Positions 1 to 9,573 of a stretch of 64,000 bases of DNA are shown here, piece by piece. Under the pieces are notes generated by a model. It saw nothing but the letters and a program-made list of their open reading frames with translations. It had not been told where the DNA came from and made no database searches. The stretch is from the NCBI GenBank assembly GCA_946811185.2, contig OX328108.1, positions 9,568,412-9,632,411 of the forward strand, read 5' to 3'. The position numbers and the translations under genes were made by a program. The first letter of the stretch is position 1; the number at the start of each line of letters is the position of its first letter. This DNA comes from Hippopus hippopus (lineage: Eukaryota; Mollusca; Bivalvia; Cardiida; Cardiidae).

Positions 1-1480
1 CTTTAGGTGCATATCAATTCACCAGATACAGCCGAGGGATTTGATGGCTCCCATCACCCGAGGTACGCCGAATGTAGACGACTACAAGCACTCGTCACAA
101 CTCGGCCGATTCCGTACCTACATGCTTGATGGCTCCCATCACCCGAGATATGCCGAATGGACTACAAGATGTGTTTATATGACCCGATACACTTAATTCG
201 CACTAAGTCTTGTTTCATTCAAACAAATTTCTAGTTTTTGCTGGCCCGAGATTTTGACAATACTGGTATTATGACATAATTCAACGCTGTTTAAGAAACT
301 GTTACAGCCTTTTATTACGTAACTGAAAAATTAAGTATGTGATTACTTGAAGGCCTGTTTTCTACCAGTTAGTATTCTTGCGCTTATCTGGGTTAAAAGT
401 AGTTTTTGTAATACGGTCATCACAGCGGGTATTAGTGTTAAAAGGCTATAAGTAAAAACCGTTACGACTTAGAAGTTACATCAGATACCCTTAGCGGACG
501 AGTTTCCGAAATTTGTGGTCTCTCTTAAAAATATAAATATACAACAGGTTTTTTGTTGTTGAAATAGTTTCATAGCCCTTTAACTCGTTTTTTCCCGGGG
601 GAGAATAGCTGTTGAGAAAACAAATTAGTGCAATCACTTGTAAGTTGTTAATAGATCCAAGGCGACTGTACAACCGAAAAGTTCTAAACGTTGCATTTTA
701 AACGCAGGATAACGATTCCAATCGACTTTGTTACTAAACCTTGACATGTTTTCACAAAAATATGAATAAAGAAACTGTTTATACATTTTTCGTTGAGAAA
801 ACAGGTACAAACAGGTATTGAACATTGAGTAATCGAATAAAACGGCACCATTTTGGGCTAAAATCATCTATATTTTTAGCGCGGTCAGTTGATCAAGGCA
901 TCTAAAAGTTGCTATAAGGTGGGTTCAAAGCGCACATACATGCTCATGATATAGTCTAGACATGCCAAACAAATAACTGGATATGAATATTTTATAATAA
1001 CTACCAAAATAAATGAGAAAGCCATCAAGTCCCTCGGCTGAATCTGGTAGCTTGACATGCACCTACACGGTACATTTCATCGCCGGAAATACACCGGATT
1101 ACCGTTCTGAAAATTGTAAGGCTCCTCTTAAAAAAGACAACTTGAGTCTCAATTTTTTTTATCGAAAGCTTTCTAACTATATTTCAGCTGACAAACAGTT
1201 CGTACAATCATATTTTAACGTAATTTATCAATTCCGATTGAAGCTTTCACCGACATGTAGATAGATGTGAATAACTTCATCGAGGTTGTTTATGTCTTTG
1301 CTAAACGACTAAAAGTGACGCCGCCATGTTTAAGATCACGTGATTGGCAGTTGAAATGGAAACGACGGTTACACAGATGAGGTTAGATGTAGGTACGGAA
1401 TCGGCCGAGTTGTGACGAGTGGTGACAGACCGTCACTGTCCCAAAACATACATGTATTCGGTCATACACTATGAAATCTA
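1..1480. repeat. Fragmentary inverted repeats (possible decayed DNA transposon)
   Basis: A segment at about 20-47 (CCAGATACAGCCGAGGGATT...) recurs inverted at about 1020-1048, and a segment at 88-123 (CACTCGTCACAACTCGGCCG...) recurs inverted at about 1391-1426. Within the left arm, TTGATGGCTCCCATCACCCG is also directly repeated (about 39-60 and 127-145). The region has no supported gene. Foldback-type or decayed transposon ends are the likely explanation. Confidence 0.5.
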
Positions 1481-4017
1481 TCTAGAAGTAAAGATCCGTC
1501 CTTTTTTTCAGGCGTAGCTGAATGCGCTGGTTTTTGACCGATGCAGAATGACTAGATGGTAATTTGCGATTGGTATTAAACGTGCACATGTTTATTCGGC
1601 GGGTGCATGCTACCATATTTACTCTCGCATTTATTCATGAAACCATTATTTACAAGCGTTTCTACAGCTAGAATTATGCTTTCTTTTTTGTTCTATTTGG
1701 AAATTCAATATTTTCATAAGCGACACTCAATAACCAATTACGAGTACTACTTTTCAAAAAAAAAAAAAAAAAAAGTGAGAAAAAAAAAGCAATCAGTGCT
1801 CGTGAGGTTACCTTTCATTATTTTACCTCATATCGAGCCACAAAAGAGTTACAAATATTCATATTCAAGTATCTCTATCTTTTTTAAAGATATTTCTTGT
1901 TTCTGCTCTATACGTCGGTCAGTCAGCATGTGTTGGTTTATAAAATAAAATACTATTTAATTTAGACTATACGCACTGGGCTTCCATGAGACTACCAACA
2001 TTCTTTTGCTCCTTTTCTGTAGGCGAATGATTGAGAGAAGGCCCTGTTAAGGGCAGTTTTAACAGCCTTGAAGAAAAACCCTTTTGAAAACATTTTGGGA
2101 AAACGAGAAGATGCAGGTTACCAGCATTTTCTTCTTTTCCCATTATGATTATTTTACCACGCTGCCAGTTTACCAGGTGCTCGTCACAATTAGCTGAGGT
2201 TTTCCGGGGGTGAGAATGTCCTGAGACGAATCATTCACAGTGAAAGTAATGTAAGCACTTTTCACGCTGTATAATTATTATATTTTTACTCAGATATTAG
2301 GTTAATATTATAAAGAGCAAAGTTGTGTAGAAACAAAATACTGTCTGCAGTGAAAATTCCAGCCTGCCAGAGCAGCTTGTCCGTATTCACCAACCATTAC
2401 TATTGGTGTAGCTATCCCAAAATAAAGTATACACAAAAGAAATATCGAAGGTATTATCAGAGGTGAGAATTGTCGAGAGAGTGCAGGGGGGTTTTCCAGG
2501 AGGGTCCTCGGGTCCTCCAAGAAATTTTGTAAATCGTAGAAGCTATTTGGTGGCCTCTGCTTTTCTTTCTGTTTTTTTTTTTTGCAAGTGTCTGCAAGTG
2601 TGTTTTGGCGTACAGGCAGCTACTTCCTTAAGAACGTTCTTAGTCTTACTCTGAAGCATTTTCTAAATTTGAAAGTGTCACAATTTCCGATTGGTTAAAC
2701 CAGATTGTTTTGCCAGTCATAAATTGTGTTACTTACTAAATCTAGAATTAAACTTTGAATGAAATTAATATGGTTGGTGAATACGAATTTAAACTTGTTC
2801 TGCAATTCCTCCGAAAAAATGAATTTTTGAATTCCTCTTGAAAATAAAGTCTTCCAAATTGCAAAGTCCGTTATAGCCCATCACGTATGTTTTTTTTTCC
2901 CCTAAAAGTAGGTCATTTGAGCGGCACTCCGGAAAAAAAGGCATCTTCGTAACGCATGATCCCTTAAAGGACCAAAAAAAAAACCTAATCGATACTTTCA
3001 GTCTAGAAATAAGACCTAAATAATTGTAGTTTAAGGGTTGCCCTTGTCCAGATTTGATCAAAGATCAGACTGCACGTTTTGTACAGTCTGACCTTAATCT
3101 ACATTGGCCCAGGGATCGTATATATAGAATCCCTGATTGGCCGCAAAACAACTATAGCTTGTAAAAGGTGCTTTAAGGGTTATAAGCAATCTTTATATCA
3201 TATGGACCCATTTGCCTAACAACCTGAATCATGGGGTCGAATAGTCCTTTCAGATGCAAAAACTTACCAGTGGCAAAAAAGTTTCGACTCAGGTCAGTGT
3301 TCGCGGATTCCACAGGCCGACATGGGTCTATACTTTGTGTAGATGTATGAAATCCGCTTTTCACAGAGCACCCCTCATTGAATTTCCCCGAAGGTGCCTC
3401 AGGCATGTGACTTCACCGAAAAGTACTCTTGCTTTGTCCAGTCTTTCGTTAGCTTTCATAGTGATAAGATGCAATTTGAATTGAGATAGCCATATTTTGT
3501 GTTTGTGTTTCACTGTATTTTTGTTTTGTTTCTTCTGTAAGTACACCTTTTATCATAATTGTACTGTTTAACGTGTTCCTCATCATGTGATTTATATATT
3601 GTGAATTAAACGTGAATGTTACCGGTTGAGTCGTATTCAGCAGGCAGATGCCCGCCATTTTAGCCCATCCATTTTGATCTAACAATTTCAAAATCTATAT
3701 CCCCTTTTGCATATTTCCTCCTACACGTGTTTGAAAGAAATTGCATTATAACATTGTGTGTTGGAAAGCACCTATTTGTTCTTTTAGATTAAAAAAAGAC
3801 GAGTGTGAAAAAGACATCATTTGGAGACCGCCGCCATTCTGTTTTCACTCCACTAGTATTCCTATTTCAAGTCGGTTAAAGGCCCAAATAACCTTTTATT
3901 AAACATTTGTATGCTTATATGACACAGAAAAATTGGCTCTTTTAAACATTGTGGAACTTGGAATACAAAAAAAAAACCGCTTTGGCAATCAGCATTTTTT
4001 TTTCTTGCAATTTACCC
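1480..4017. other. Non-coding stretch with a MITE fragment
   Basis: No gene seen. It holds an A-rich low-complexity run (about 1756-1790) and a degraded copy of the hairpin MITE (about 2045-2155, with ACCAGCATTTTCTTCTTTTC). At about 3062-3115 there is a short palindromic copy of a second MITE (AGATCAGACTGCAC...GTCTGACCTTAATCTACA-like). Nothing else is recognisable. Confidence 0.45.
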
Positions 4018-4246
4018 TTAACCCTTTACCAAACGACAAAATCTTAGACTTGTCCAAATTGAAAGCATTTGCAGACGACAAAATGAACGTGACTCAAAAA
4101 TTGAAACTTGACTTTAGTAGAGTAGAAAACATTGTGGAAAAAGGAGAAAATGCTGGTTACCAGCATTTTCTCCTTTTCCCACGATGTTTTCAGAAGGCTT
4201 CTTCCTCTGGGTCGTAAAAACCAGGGATTGTTTGGTAAAGGGTTAA
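4018..4246. mobile_element. TTAA-flanked hairpin MITE, family 1, best copy
   Basis: TTAA at 4018-4021 and 4243-4246 flank a 221-bp element with inverted termini CCCTTTACCAAAC...GTTTGGTAAAGGG. The centre is a long palindrome, about AAAGGAGAAAATGCTGGTTA and its complement. TTAA targets and CCC-type ends are typical of piggyBac-type non-autonomous elements; the assignment is an inference. Confidence 0.75.
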
Positions 4247-4621
4247 TCCATTCAAAAAGAAATCTGGTCATTGAGCCTAATTCACTGTGTAGCTGCATAT
4301 TTGTTCAATATGAATGGGTCTACAGTTTAATTCTACAAGTAGACAGAGTTTTCTGATCTTGATCTGCACTGTCAGGATAAACAGTAGAAAAATAGGAACA
4401 GGACAGAAAAATATTGTTTGGAAAAGAACAAGGGAATATTGTGTGTAAAGAAGGAATTTCTTGCAACAATCAGTAGGCTAATTGCTCTCTTTATCAAAAT
4501 GTTTATATAATGTTAGAAAAGATAATAGTTCATAATAGTTCATTCCTTCTAGAAAGTGTTTGCCCTTTGTGTAATTGAGTAATATTGTTTGGTAGGCTAG
4601 AAAGCATAGAAAGTACTGTGT

Positions 4622-4850
4622 TTAACTCTTTACCAAACGACAAAATTTTAGACTGGTCCAAATTGAAAGCATTTGCAGACGACAAAAATTAAAGTGACTC
4701 AAAAATTGAAACTTGTTCTGTGAGGGTAGAAAACTTTGTGGGAAAAGGAGAAAATGCTCGTTACCAGCATTTTCTTCTTTTCCCACAATGTTTTCAAAAG
4801 GCTTCTTTCTCAGAGGCGTGAAAACCCGGGATTGTTTGGTAAAGACTTAA
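4622..4850. mobile_element. TTAA-flanked hairpin MITE, family 1
   Basis: Same family as 4018-4246 with the same ends and central palindrome, slightly diverged (CTCTTTACCAAAC at the left end, TTTGGTAAAGACTTAA at the right). Confidence 0.7.
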
Positions 4851-5109
4851 ATGAACAAATCTAGTGCAGTATTTACAAACCATTAAAAAAAATTCAGCAC
4901 TGACTGTAAATTCCATGACCAGCCATAGTTTTGTTCAAGACATTTTGTCTCAGCCGATCATATTGCTTGTCTTAGAATTTAGAGTTATGACAAAGAAATA
5001 AGATTGATGAAAACAGCCCTTGAGCAGACAGTGTAAATCAATAATCACACTGCATAATTCTATAGTCAGATCTTGATCTCAACTGTGCCGAGTTGATTTA
5101 TTACCAAAG

Positions 5110-5316
5110 AATTGTGTTCTTTAATGACCAATAGTAAGACGGCTGTTGAAAACACTGTGGGAAAAGGAGAAAATGCTGGCAACCAGCATTTCACCTTTTC
5201 CACAAAGTTTCTACCCTTTTAAAGTCAACCAGTTTTTTAAGTATTAATTGATAAGTAGTCAGCAAATGCTTTCAATATTGACAAGTCTAGAATTTTGTTA
5301 TCTGGTAAAGAGTTAA
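5110..5316. mobile_element. Hairpin MITE, family 1, diverged copy
   Basis: It shares the central palindrome (GGGAAAAGGAGAAAATGCTG / CAGCATTTCACC) and the right end TCTGGTAAAGAGTTAA; the left end is degraded. More decayed pieces lie at about 5650-5790 and 5850-5990. Confidence 0.6.
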
Positions 5317-6160
5317 ACCATAATAAGTAATGAATGAAGACACATTAAGCAGACTGAAAGATGACAGGTAAGATTTTGAAAATTTCCAGATGCTGTTAAA
5401 CAAGGGCTGATGTGAAGGGTTGCAGAGACCCAATCACAAAAATAACATGGGAACAATCCTTCAGACTGAAGGTAATGTTACGGGTACTCATTAGATCTGT
5501 CTCAATGAGACAATTCTAATCAATACCCACAACATGGGTTTTATTCAAGAAGTAATTTTATAATTACTCTTTGGACCCAAACAATTAAGCTCCTATCATA
5601 ATACATGTTTAAAGTATGGATTATTCTGAAAATTTGAAAAATTTGTGGAAAAGTTTGTAATTTACCCATTACCTGATACAGACAACTGTTTTTGTATTAC
5701 AGCAGGCCAGTTTTTAAAACATTGAAGCGGAAGGAGAAATTGTTGATAAGGAGCAATGTCTCCTTTTGTCAGAGAGATTTTAACCTGTATTGATATTACT
5801 GTGTAATATTTTACTAAATATATACCAAATTTCTATATTAACCTGGCAATGGAAGGCTAATGAAAATAATGGGACAATGGTGGTAACCATCATTTTTCCA
5901 CAAATGTTTTCTGCCCTTTCAAAAACAAATCCTATCATTTAGCTTCACTTGATGTAACACCAGCAAATGATATCAGTTGGGGGAAGATTTTTGTTGTTTG
6001 GTTCAAAAAGGGAATGAGTATAGGTGTTTAAAGGGTCTGGCTATAAAAATTGGATTTTTGCAACATGTATACTTTGTGTTGTCAAGTTCTTGGCTTGGAT
6101 TGGGGTCATAGTGTTTGTTTTAGCATGTTTTGAGTATCACAATACCCAATTGTGTATGGG

Positions 6161-6249
6161 ATAGAAAACGAGTGCCGTAGTATATGGGAAATATACACGA
6201 GCGTTAGCAAGTGTATATTTCCCATATATCACAGCACGAGATTTTCTAT
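6161..6249. repeat. Long hairpin with ~38-bp arms
   Basis: The arm at 6161-6198 (ATAGAAAACGAGTGCCGTAG...) pairs imperfectly with 6211-6249 (...CAGCACGAGATTTTCTAT) around a GAGCGTTAGCAA loop. There is no gene nearby. It is probably a small palindromic MITE. Confidence 0.7.
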
Positions 6250-6602
6250 CTAACTTAGACCACATGACTGTTTATTCGAGCTTTTCATGTCAAATGTGCA
6301 TATGAGATTAAAAGCTTGTTACAAAATGGAGTCATTCTGTTAGTTGCAATGAAAGGTCTTGCACCAGATTAAAAAGAAACAAATAAAAGGTACAATTTCT
6401 ATCAAAAATGTTAAATTATTCATTAGGATATTTAATCAAGGTAAACCTCATTGTGCAGTGTTAAAGATCGAACTAGTATTTGTCTTCAATATTCTGGAAA
6501 TGTTACGTTTCTACTGAACTTTCTATTTTATTACGAAAAACATAAAATGTTTTTGAGAAATAATGTTCTTTTTTATCAAGTATGTTCAATACGTGAATTT
6601 CT

Positions 6603-6870
6603 GCCCAGCCTGGTAGCTCAGTGGCTAGCGTATCTGACTTGTGAGCTGGTAGTTGCACGTCCGATATCTGTTTGCGGCAAGCTGTCTTTCCCTCGATTTT
6701 TCGCTTCTCACCTCTGATGCATTTGAGAAAAGTAGACACTTGGAAAGACAGTTTTTGTCAGTACTGGTGTGAAAAAGCCAGAGAGCATATGCATAGGTCC
6801 ACTGACCGCTGTGATATGACCTTACAGGTATTAAAACAGTGTTAAACTCTTGTAAAAACAAACTCAAGAG
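6603..6870 (+). mobile_element. tRNA-derived SINE
   Basis: The head contains an A-box-like TGGTAGCTCAGTGG (6611-6624). The body shares text with other copies (GTACTGGTGTGAAAAAGCCA, ACTGACCGCTGTGATATGAC) and ends near a GTGTTAAACTC segment. The B box is decayed. A second body fragment follows at about 6955-7015. Confidence 0.6.
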
Positions 6871-7111
6871 CACAGTGGAATTTCTTATTTTTTTAGTTAA
6901 AATGAATTTTTACTTTCTTTGAATTATATAGAAAAATTGCCTAGTTTTTTTGTTTTGTTATGGTATGAGAAAGGCAGAAAATATATGCATGGGTTCATTG
7001 ACCGCCGTGATATCATCTAATACCAAAATTAGTTTTTTCCTTACTGGATTATTTTTTCTTCTGTTAAAAACACACTTCACTGAAAAGGTTACTTTAGTAA
7101 ATTGATAAGTA

Positions 7112-7170
7112 AGTGCAATACTATTCTAAGTGCTTGTATATTGTATACGCACTTAGAATAATATTGCACT
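7112..7170. repeat. Hairpin with 22-bp arms
   Basis: The arms AGTGCAATACTATTCTAAGT.. (7112-7133) and their complement (7149-7170) have about one mismatch and surround a TGTATATTGTATAC-rich loop. No associated gene was found. Confidence 0.7.
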
Positions 7171-7580
7171 CACCCATCGAAATGCTGTTTCCGATCCCCT
7201 GAAGCATATTTTCCAAACTGTGTTTTATCGTGACAGATACATTTTGCTCTGACTCGATGTTGCAAACTTGTCGGAATTCACGTGCAGGATATACTAGCAT
7301 TGTATATGTAGATATACAACTGTGGGAGTTGTATCTTCGATATATACTTTAGAAATACTGATCGCTGATTGTTCAATTTGCTACATGCATGGTCTAAGTA
7401 TCTGTTAGCCTTGAGGGGCATGCAATTTTCTGTGAACAAGCATTATGTACATAGGAGAGTTTGAAATTGATGAGTTGTGTAAACATGTGCATGTTCCTGA
7501 GATTATTGTAAAAATGTGAACACAGTGGCAGCAAAATAACCCCTAACAAGCGATTTCTCTTTCTGCCAAAATACCAGGGC

Positions 7581-8049
7581 TTTTTAGCTCACCTGAGCAC
7601 AAAGTGCTCAAGGTGAGCTATTGTGATCACCCTATGTCCGGCGTCCGTCGTCCGTCAACAATTTCTTTAAACATCTTCTTCTCCTAAACCACTGGGCCAA
7701 TCTTGATGAAACTTGGCAGGGATGTACCTTGGGTGAAGCTCTACCAAAGTTGTTCAAAGAATTGAATTCCACCCAAAACTCTGGTTGCCATGGCAACAAA
7801 AAGGAAAAAAATGCAAAATCTTTGAAAATCTTCTCCTCTGAAACTAGAAGGCGTAGAGCTTTGATATTTGGTATGTAGCATCTCCTAGTGGACCTCTATC
7901 AAGTTTGTTCAAATGATGCCCCTGGGGTCAAAACTGGCCCGCCCCAGGGGTCACAAGTTCGAACATAGGAACAAAGAAGGGAAACTTTAAAATTCTTCTT
8001 CTCTGAAACTGGAAGGCATAGAGCTTTGATATTTGGTATGTAGCATCTC
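7581..8049 (+). repeat. Hairpin-headed interspersed repeat A, left part (interrupted by the Maverick)
   Basis: It begins TTTTTAGCTCACCTGAGC with the head hairpin AGCTCACCTGAGCAC...GTGCTCAAGGTGAGCT, then GTCCGTCGTCCGTC-type short repeats. About 170-bp tandem units follow (TTCTTCTCTGAAACTGGAAG ... TGATGCCCCTGGGGTCAAAA). It continues at 26518. Confidence 0.75.
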
Positions 8050-8055
8050 CTAGTG
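8050..8055. repeat. Left 6-bp target-site duplication CTAGTG
   Basis: The hexamer lies immediately outside the left terminus and is repeated at 26512-26517. Uninterrupted sister units of the host repeat (for example near 27001-27020) read through the same site with one CTAGTG, which gives an internal picture of the empty site. Confidence 0.95.
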
Positions 8056-8297
8056 AGAGATGTAAAAAAGGGGCTTCTCGCGCAAAATATAAAAATTGCA
8101 TCGAAACGAATCGAAACGAATCGAAACAAATCGAAACGCACCGCACCGATTGTAAAATGCGCCGGACTCTCCTAAACGCTATATTCAATCATAAACGCAC
8201 CGCACCGCATCGCATCGCGTATATAATATACATTCGTATATAATATACATCCGTATATAATATACCATCTCCCTGAGATCTTTACCATCTCCCTGAG

Positions 8298-8361
8298 ATC
8301 TTTACCATCTCCCTGCAGAGACATATCATTTAACGCGTGAGCCTTTTAATGTATTAGGGTC
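8298..8361 (-). pseudogene. Decayed fragment of the MCP 3' end in the left TIR
   Basis: Read on the minus strand, this matches the 3' end of the major capsid gene (24614-24688), including the stretches GACCCTAATACATTAAA and CTGCAGGGAGATGGTAAAGA, with several internal deletions. The similarity seems to continue past the MCP stop into the ATGTATATTATA-type sequence. It is non-coding here. It shows that the MCP gene end once lay inside, or was copied into, the TIR. Confidence 0.8.
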
Positions 8362-8413
8362 GCTACAAAATGAGATAATTCTTCGATCCGCACGCGCGTA
8401 AATATATATTTTT

Positions 8414-8921
8414 ACATTTATCTAAGTATAATTTAACCAGATAAATGTACATTTATTCTTTTAGTCCATATAGCTATATGGGCAAAAAATACGAAACGAG
8501 ATAATTCCTTTCAGGCTGGTTGAAAGATGGACAAATATCGCGTATCGGATCGTTCGGAATAAACGCGGATCGATCTTTTTTACATTTATCTAAGTATAAT
8601 TTAACCAGATAAATGTACGTTTTTTTATTTAGTCCATATAGCTATATGGGCAAAAAATACGAAACGAGATAATTCCTTTCAGGCTGGTTGAAAGATGGAC
8701 AAATATCGCGTATCGGAATAAACGCGGATCGTTCGGAATAAACGCGGATCGTTCGATCTAAAATCTTTTCTTTTTTACATTTATCTAAGCATAATTTAAC
8801 CAGATAAATGTACGTTTTTTTTAATTAGTCCATATAGCTATATGGGCAAAAAATACGAAACGAGACAATTCCTTTCAGGCTGGTTGAAAGATGGACAAAC
8901 GCACCGCACCGCACCGCACCG
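8414..8921 (+). repeat. Array of three hairpin modules plus CGCAC pentamers (left TIR)
   Basis: Each module has three parts in order: arms ACATTTATCT/AGATAAATGT around a short AT-rich loop; the perfect palindrome CCATATAGCTATATGG; and the arms CTTTCA/TGAAAG around GGCTGGT, followed by GATGGAC. The modules are separated by GGATCGTTCGGAATAAACGC repeats, and the third runs into (CGCAC)n. The polymerase stop codon lies just inside the array, so the array sits at that gene's 3' end. Confidence 0.9.
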
Positions 8922-8928
8922 CACATTT

Positions 8929-9573
8929 TTAGGGCATGCGCTTATGAAACAAAGCCAATGTGCTCACCTTATCACTCATTACATATCTTCCATCTTGTCC
9001 ACACGATAAACCTATTTTGTCAATCTCCTCATTATATATTTCGTGTTGATAACTACGTATATTACGTACAGTTACACTCTTTTCTTTTTCTCTATAAATA
9101 CAATCGAGATAATCGTTTAAAGTAATCTCACCTTTAAAGTCTCTATTGATACCTTTACACTTTGCAACGTCTTCATCTCCCTCAACCGCATAATAATAAC
9201 TCTTACTACACACCCCCGCATACTCCGTAATTATTTTACCACCGGCTTCATCTTTTAACATTCCCAACACTTTCTTATTCGCCCCAACATACTCCTTTCC
9301 AATCGGATGATCACCCGATAAATTACTGGTATCAAAATGCGTTTTAACATCAGGAGCTATTTCTTTAAAAATATCCTCACTTTCAATCCTACACATAAAA
9401 CTATCTGTATCGGTGTATAACAACTTTATCCTATTACTGAACTTAGGAAGCAAATAATCGTAGTAAACCTTATACATCTTTAATTTAGCTATTTCCAACA
9501 CTACAAACCCAACGAATCTAGGCTTCGCGCATTTAACTACATCATTTCTTTTATGAATCGCTATGATCTTCAC
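8929..9573 (-). CDS. polB: Family B DNA polymerase, C-terminal part (motif C and thumb) after a frame break
   Basis: This is the continuation of the polymerase. It contains motif C, YTDTDS (Y53-S58 of this frame), the metal-binding site that completes the palm, followed by thumb sequence. It overlaps the end of the upstream frame by about 23 bases and is offset by one base (+1 on the coding strand). The first possible start is a GTG in the middle of a conserved palm segment with no promoter-like sequence, so this is not a separate gene. The join region has no obvious homopolymer. The last roughly 58 codons lie within the TIR and are duplicated at 25465-25638. The break may be a real inactivating indel, a sequence error or, less likely, a programmed shift. 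Confidence 0.93.
   Translation of the reverse strand: MKIIAIHKRNDVVKCAKPRFVGFVVLEIAKLKMYKVYYDYLLPKFSNRIKLLYTDTDSFMCRIESEDIFKEIAPDVKTHFDTSNLSGDHPIGKEYVGANKKVLGMLKDEAGGKIITEYAGVCSKSYYYAVEGDEDVAKCKGINRDFKGEITLNDYLDCIYREKEKSVTVRNIRSYQHEIYNEEIDKIGLSCGQDGRYVMSDKVSTLALFHKRMP

Larger units (their letters stand above)
8056..9102. repeat. Left terminal inverted repeat (1,047 bp)
   Basis: It is the inverse complement of 25465-26511, with equal length on both sides. From the outside in it contains GAAACGAATC-type short repeats, CGCAC pentamers, a decayed fragment of the MCP 3' end (about 8298-8361), three hairpin modules, more CGCAC repeats, and the last roughly 58 codons of the polymerase gene. The inner boundary lies inside the polymerase coding sequence. 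Confidence 0.95.

Noticed and set aside
1607..1948. 113-codon plus-strand frame
   Set aside because: It is created by an A-rich low-complexity run, with no recognisable domain.
6451..6873. Overlapping frames on both strands
   Set aside because: They coincide with a tRNA-derived SINE and have no protein support.
8050..8055. Alternative 4-bp target duplication (TAGT) with termini starting GAGAGATG
   Set aside because: The inverted ends could be extended by one base, but a 6-bp duplication with AG...CT ends matches both the repeat's empty site and known Maverick behaviour.
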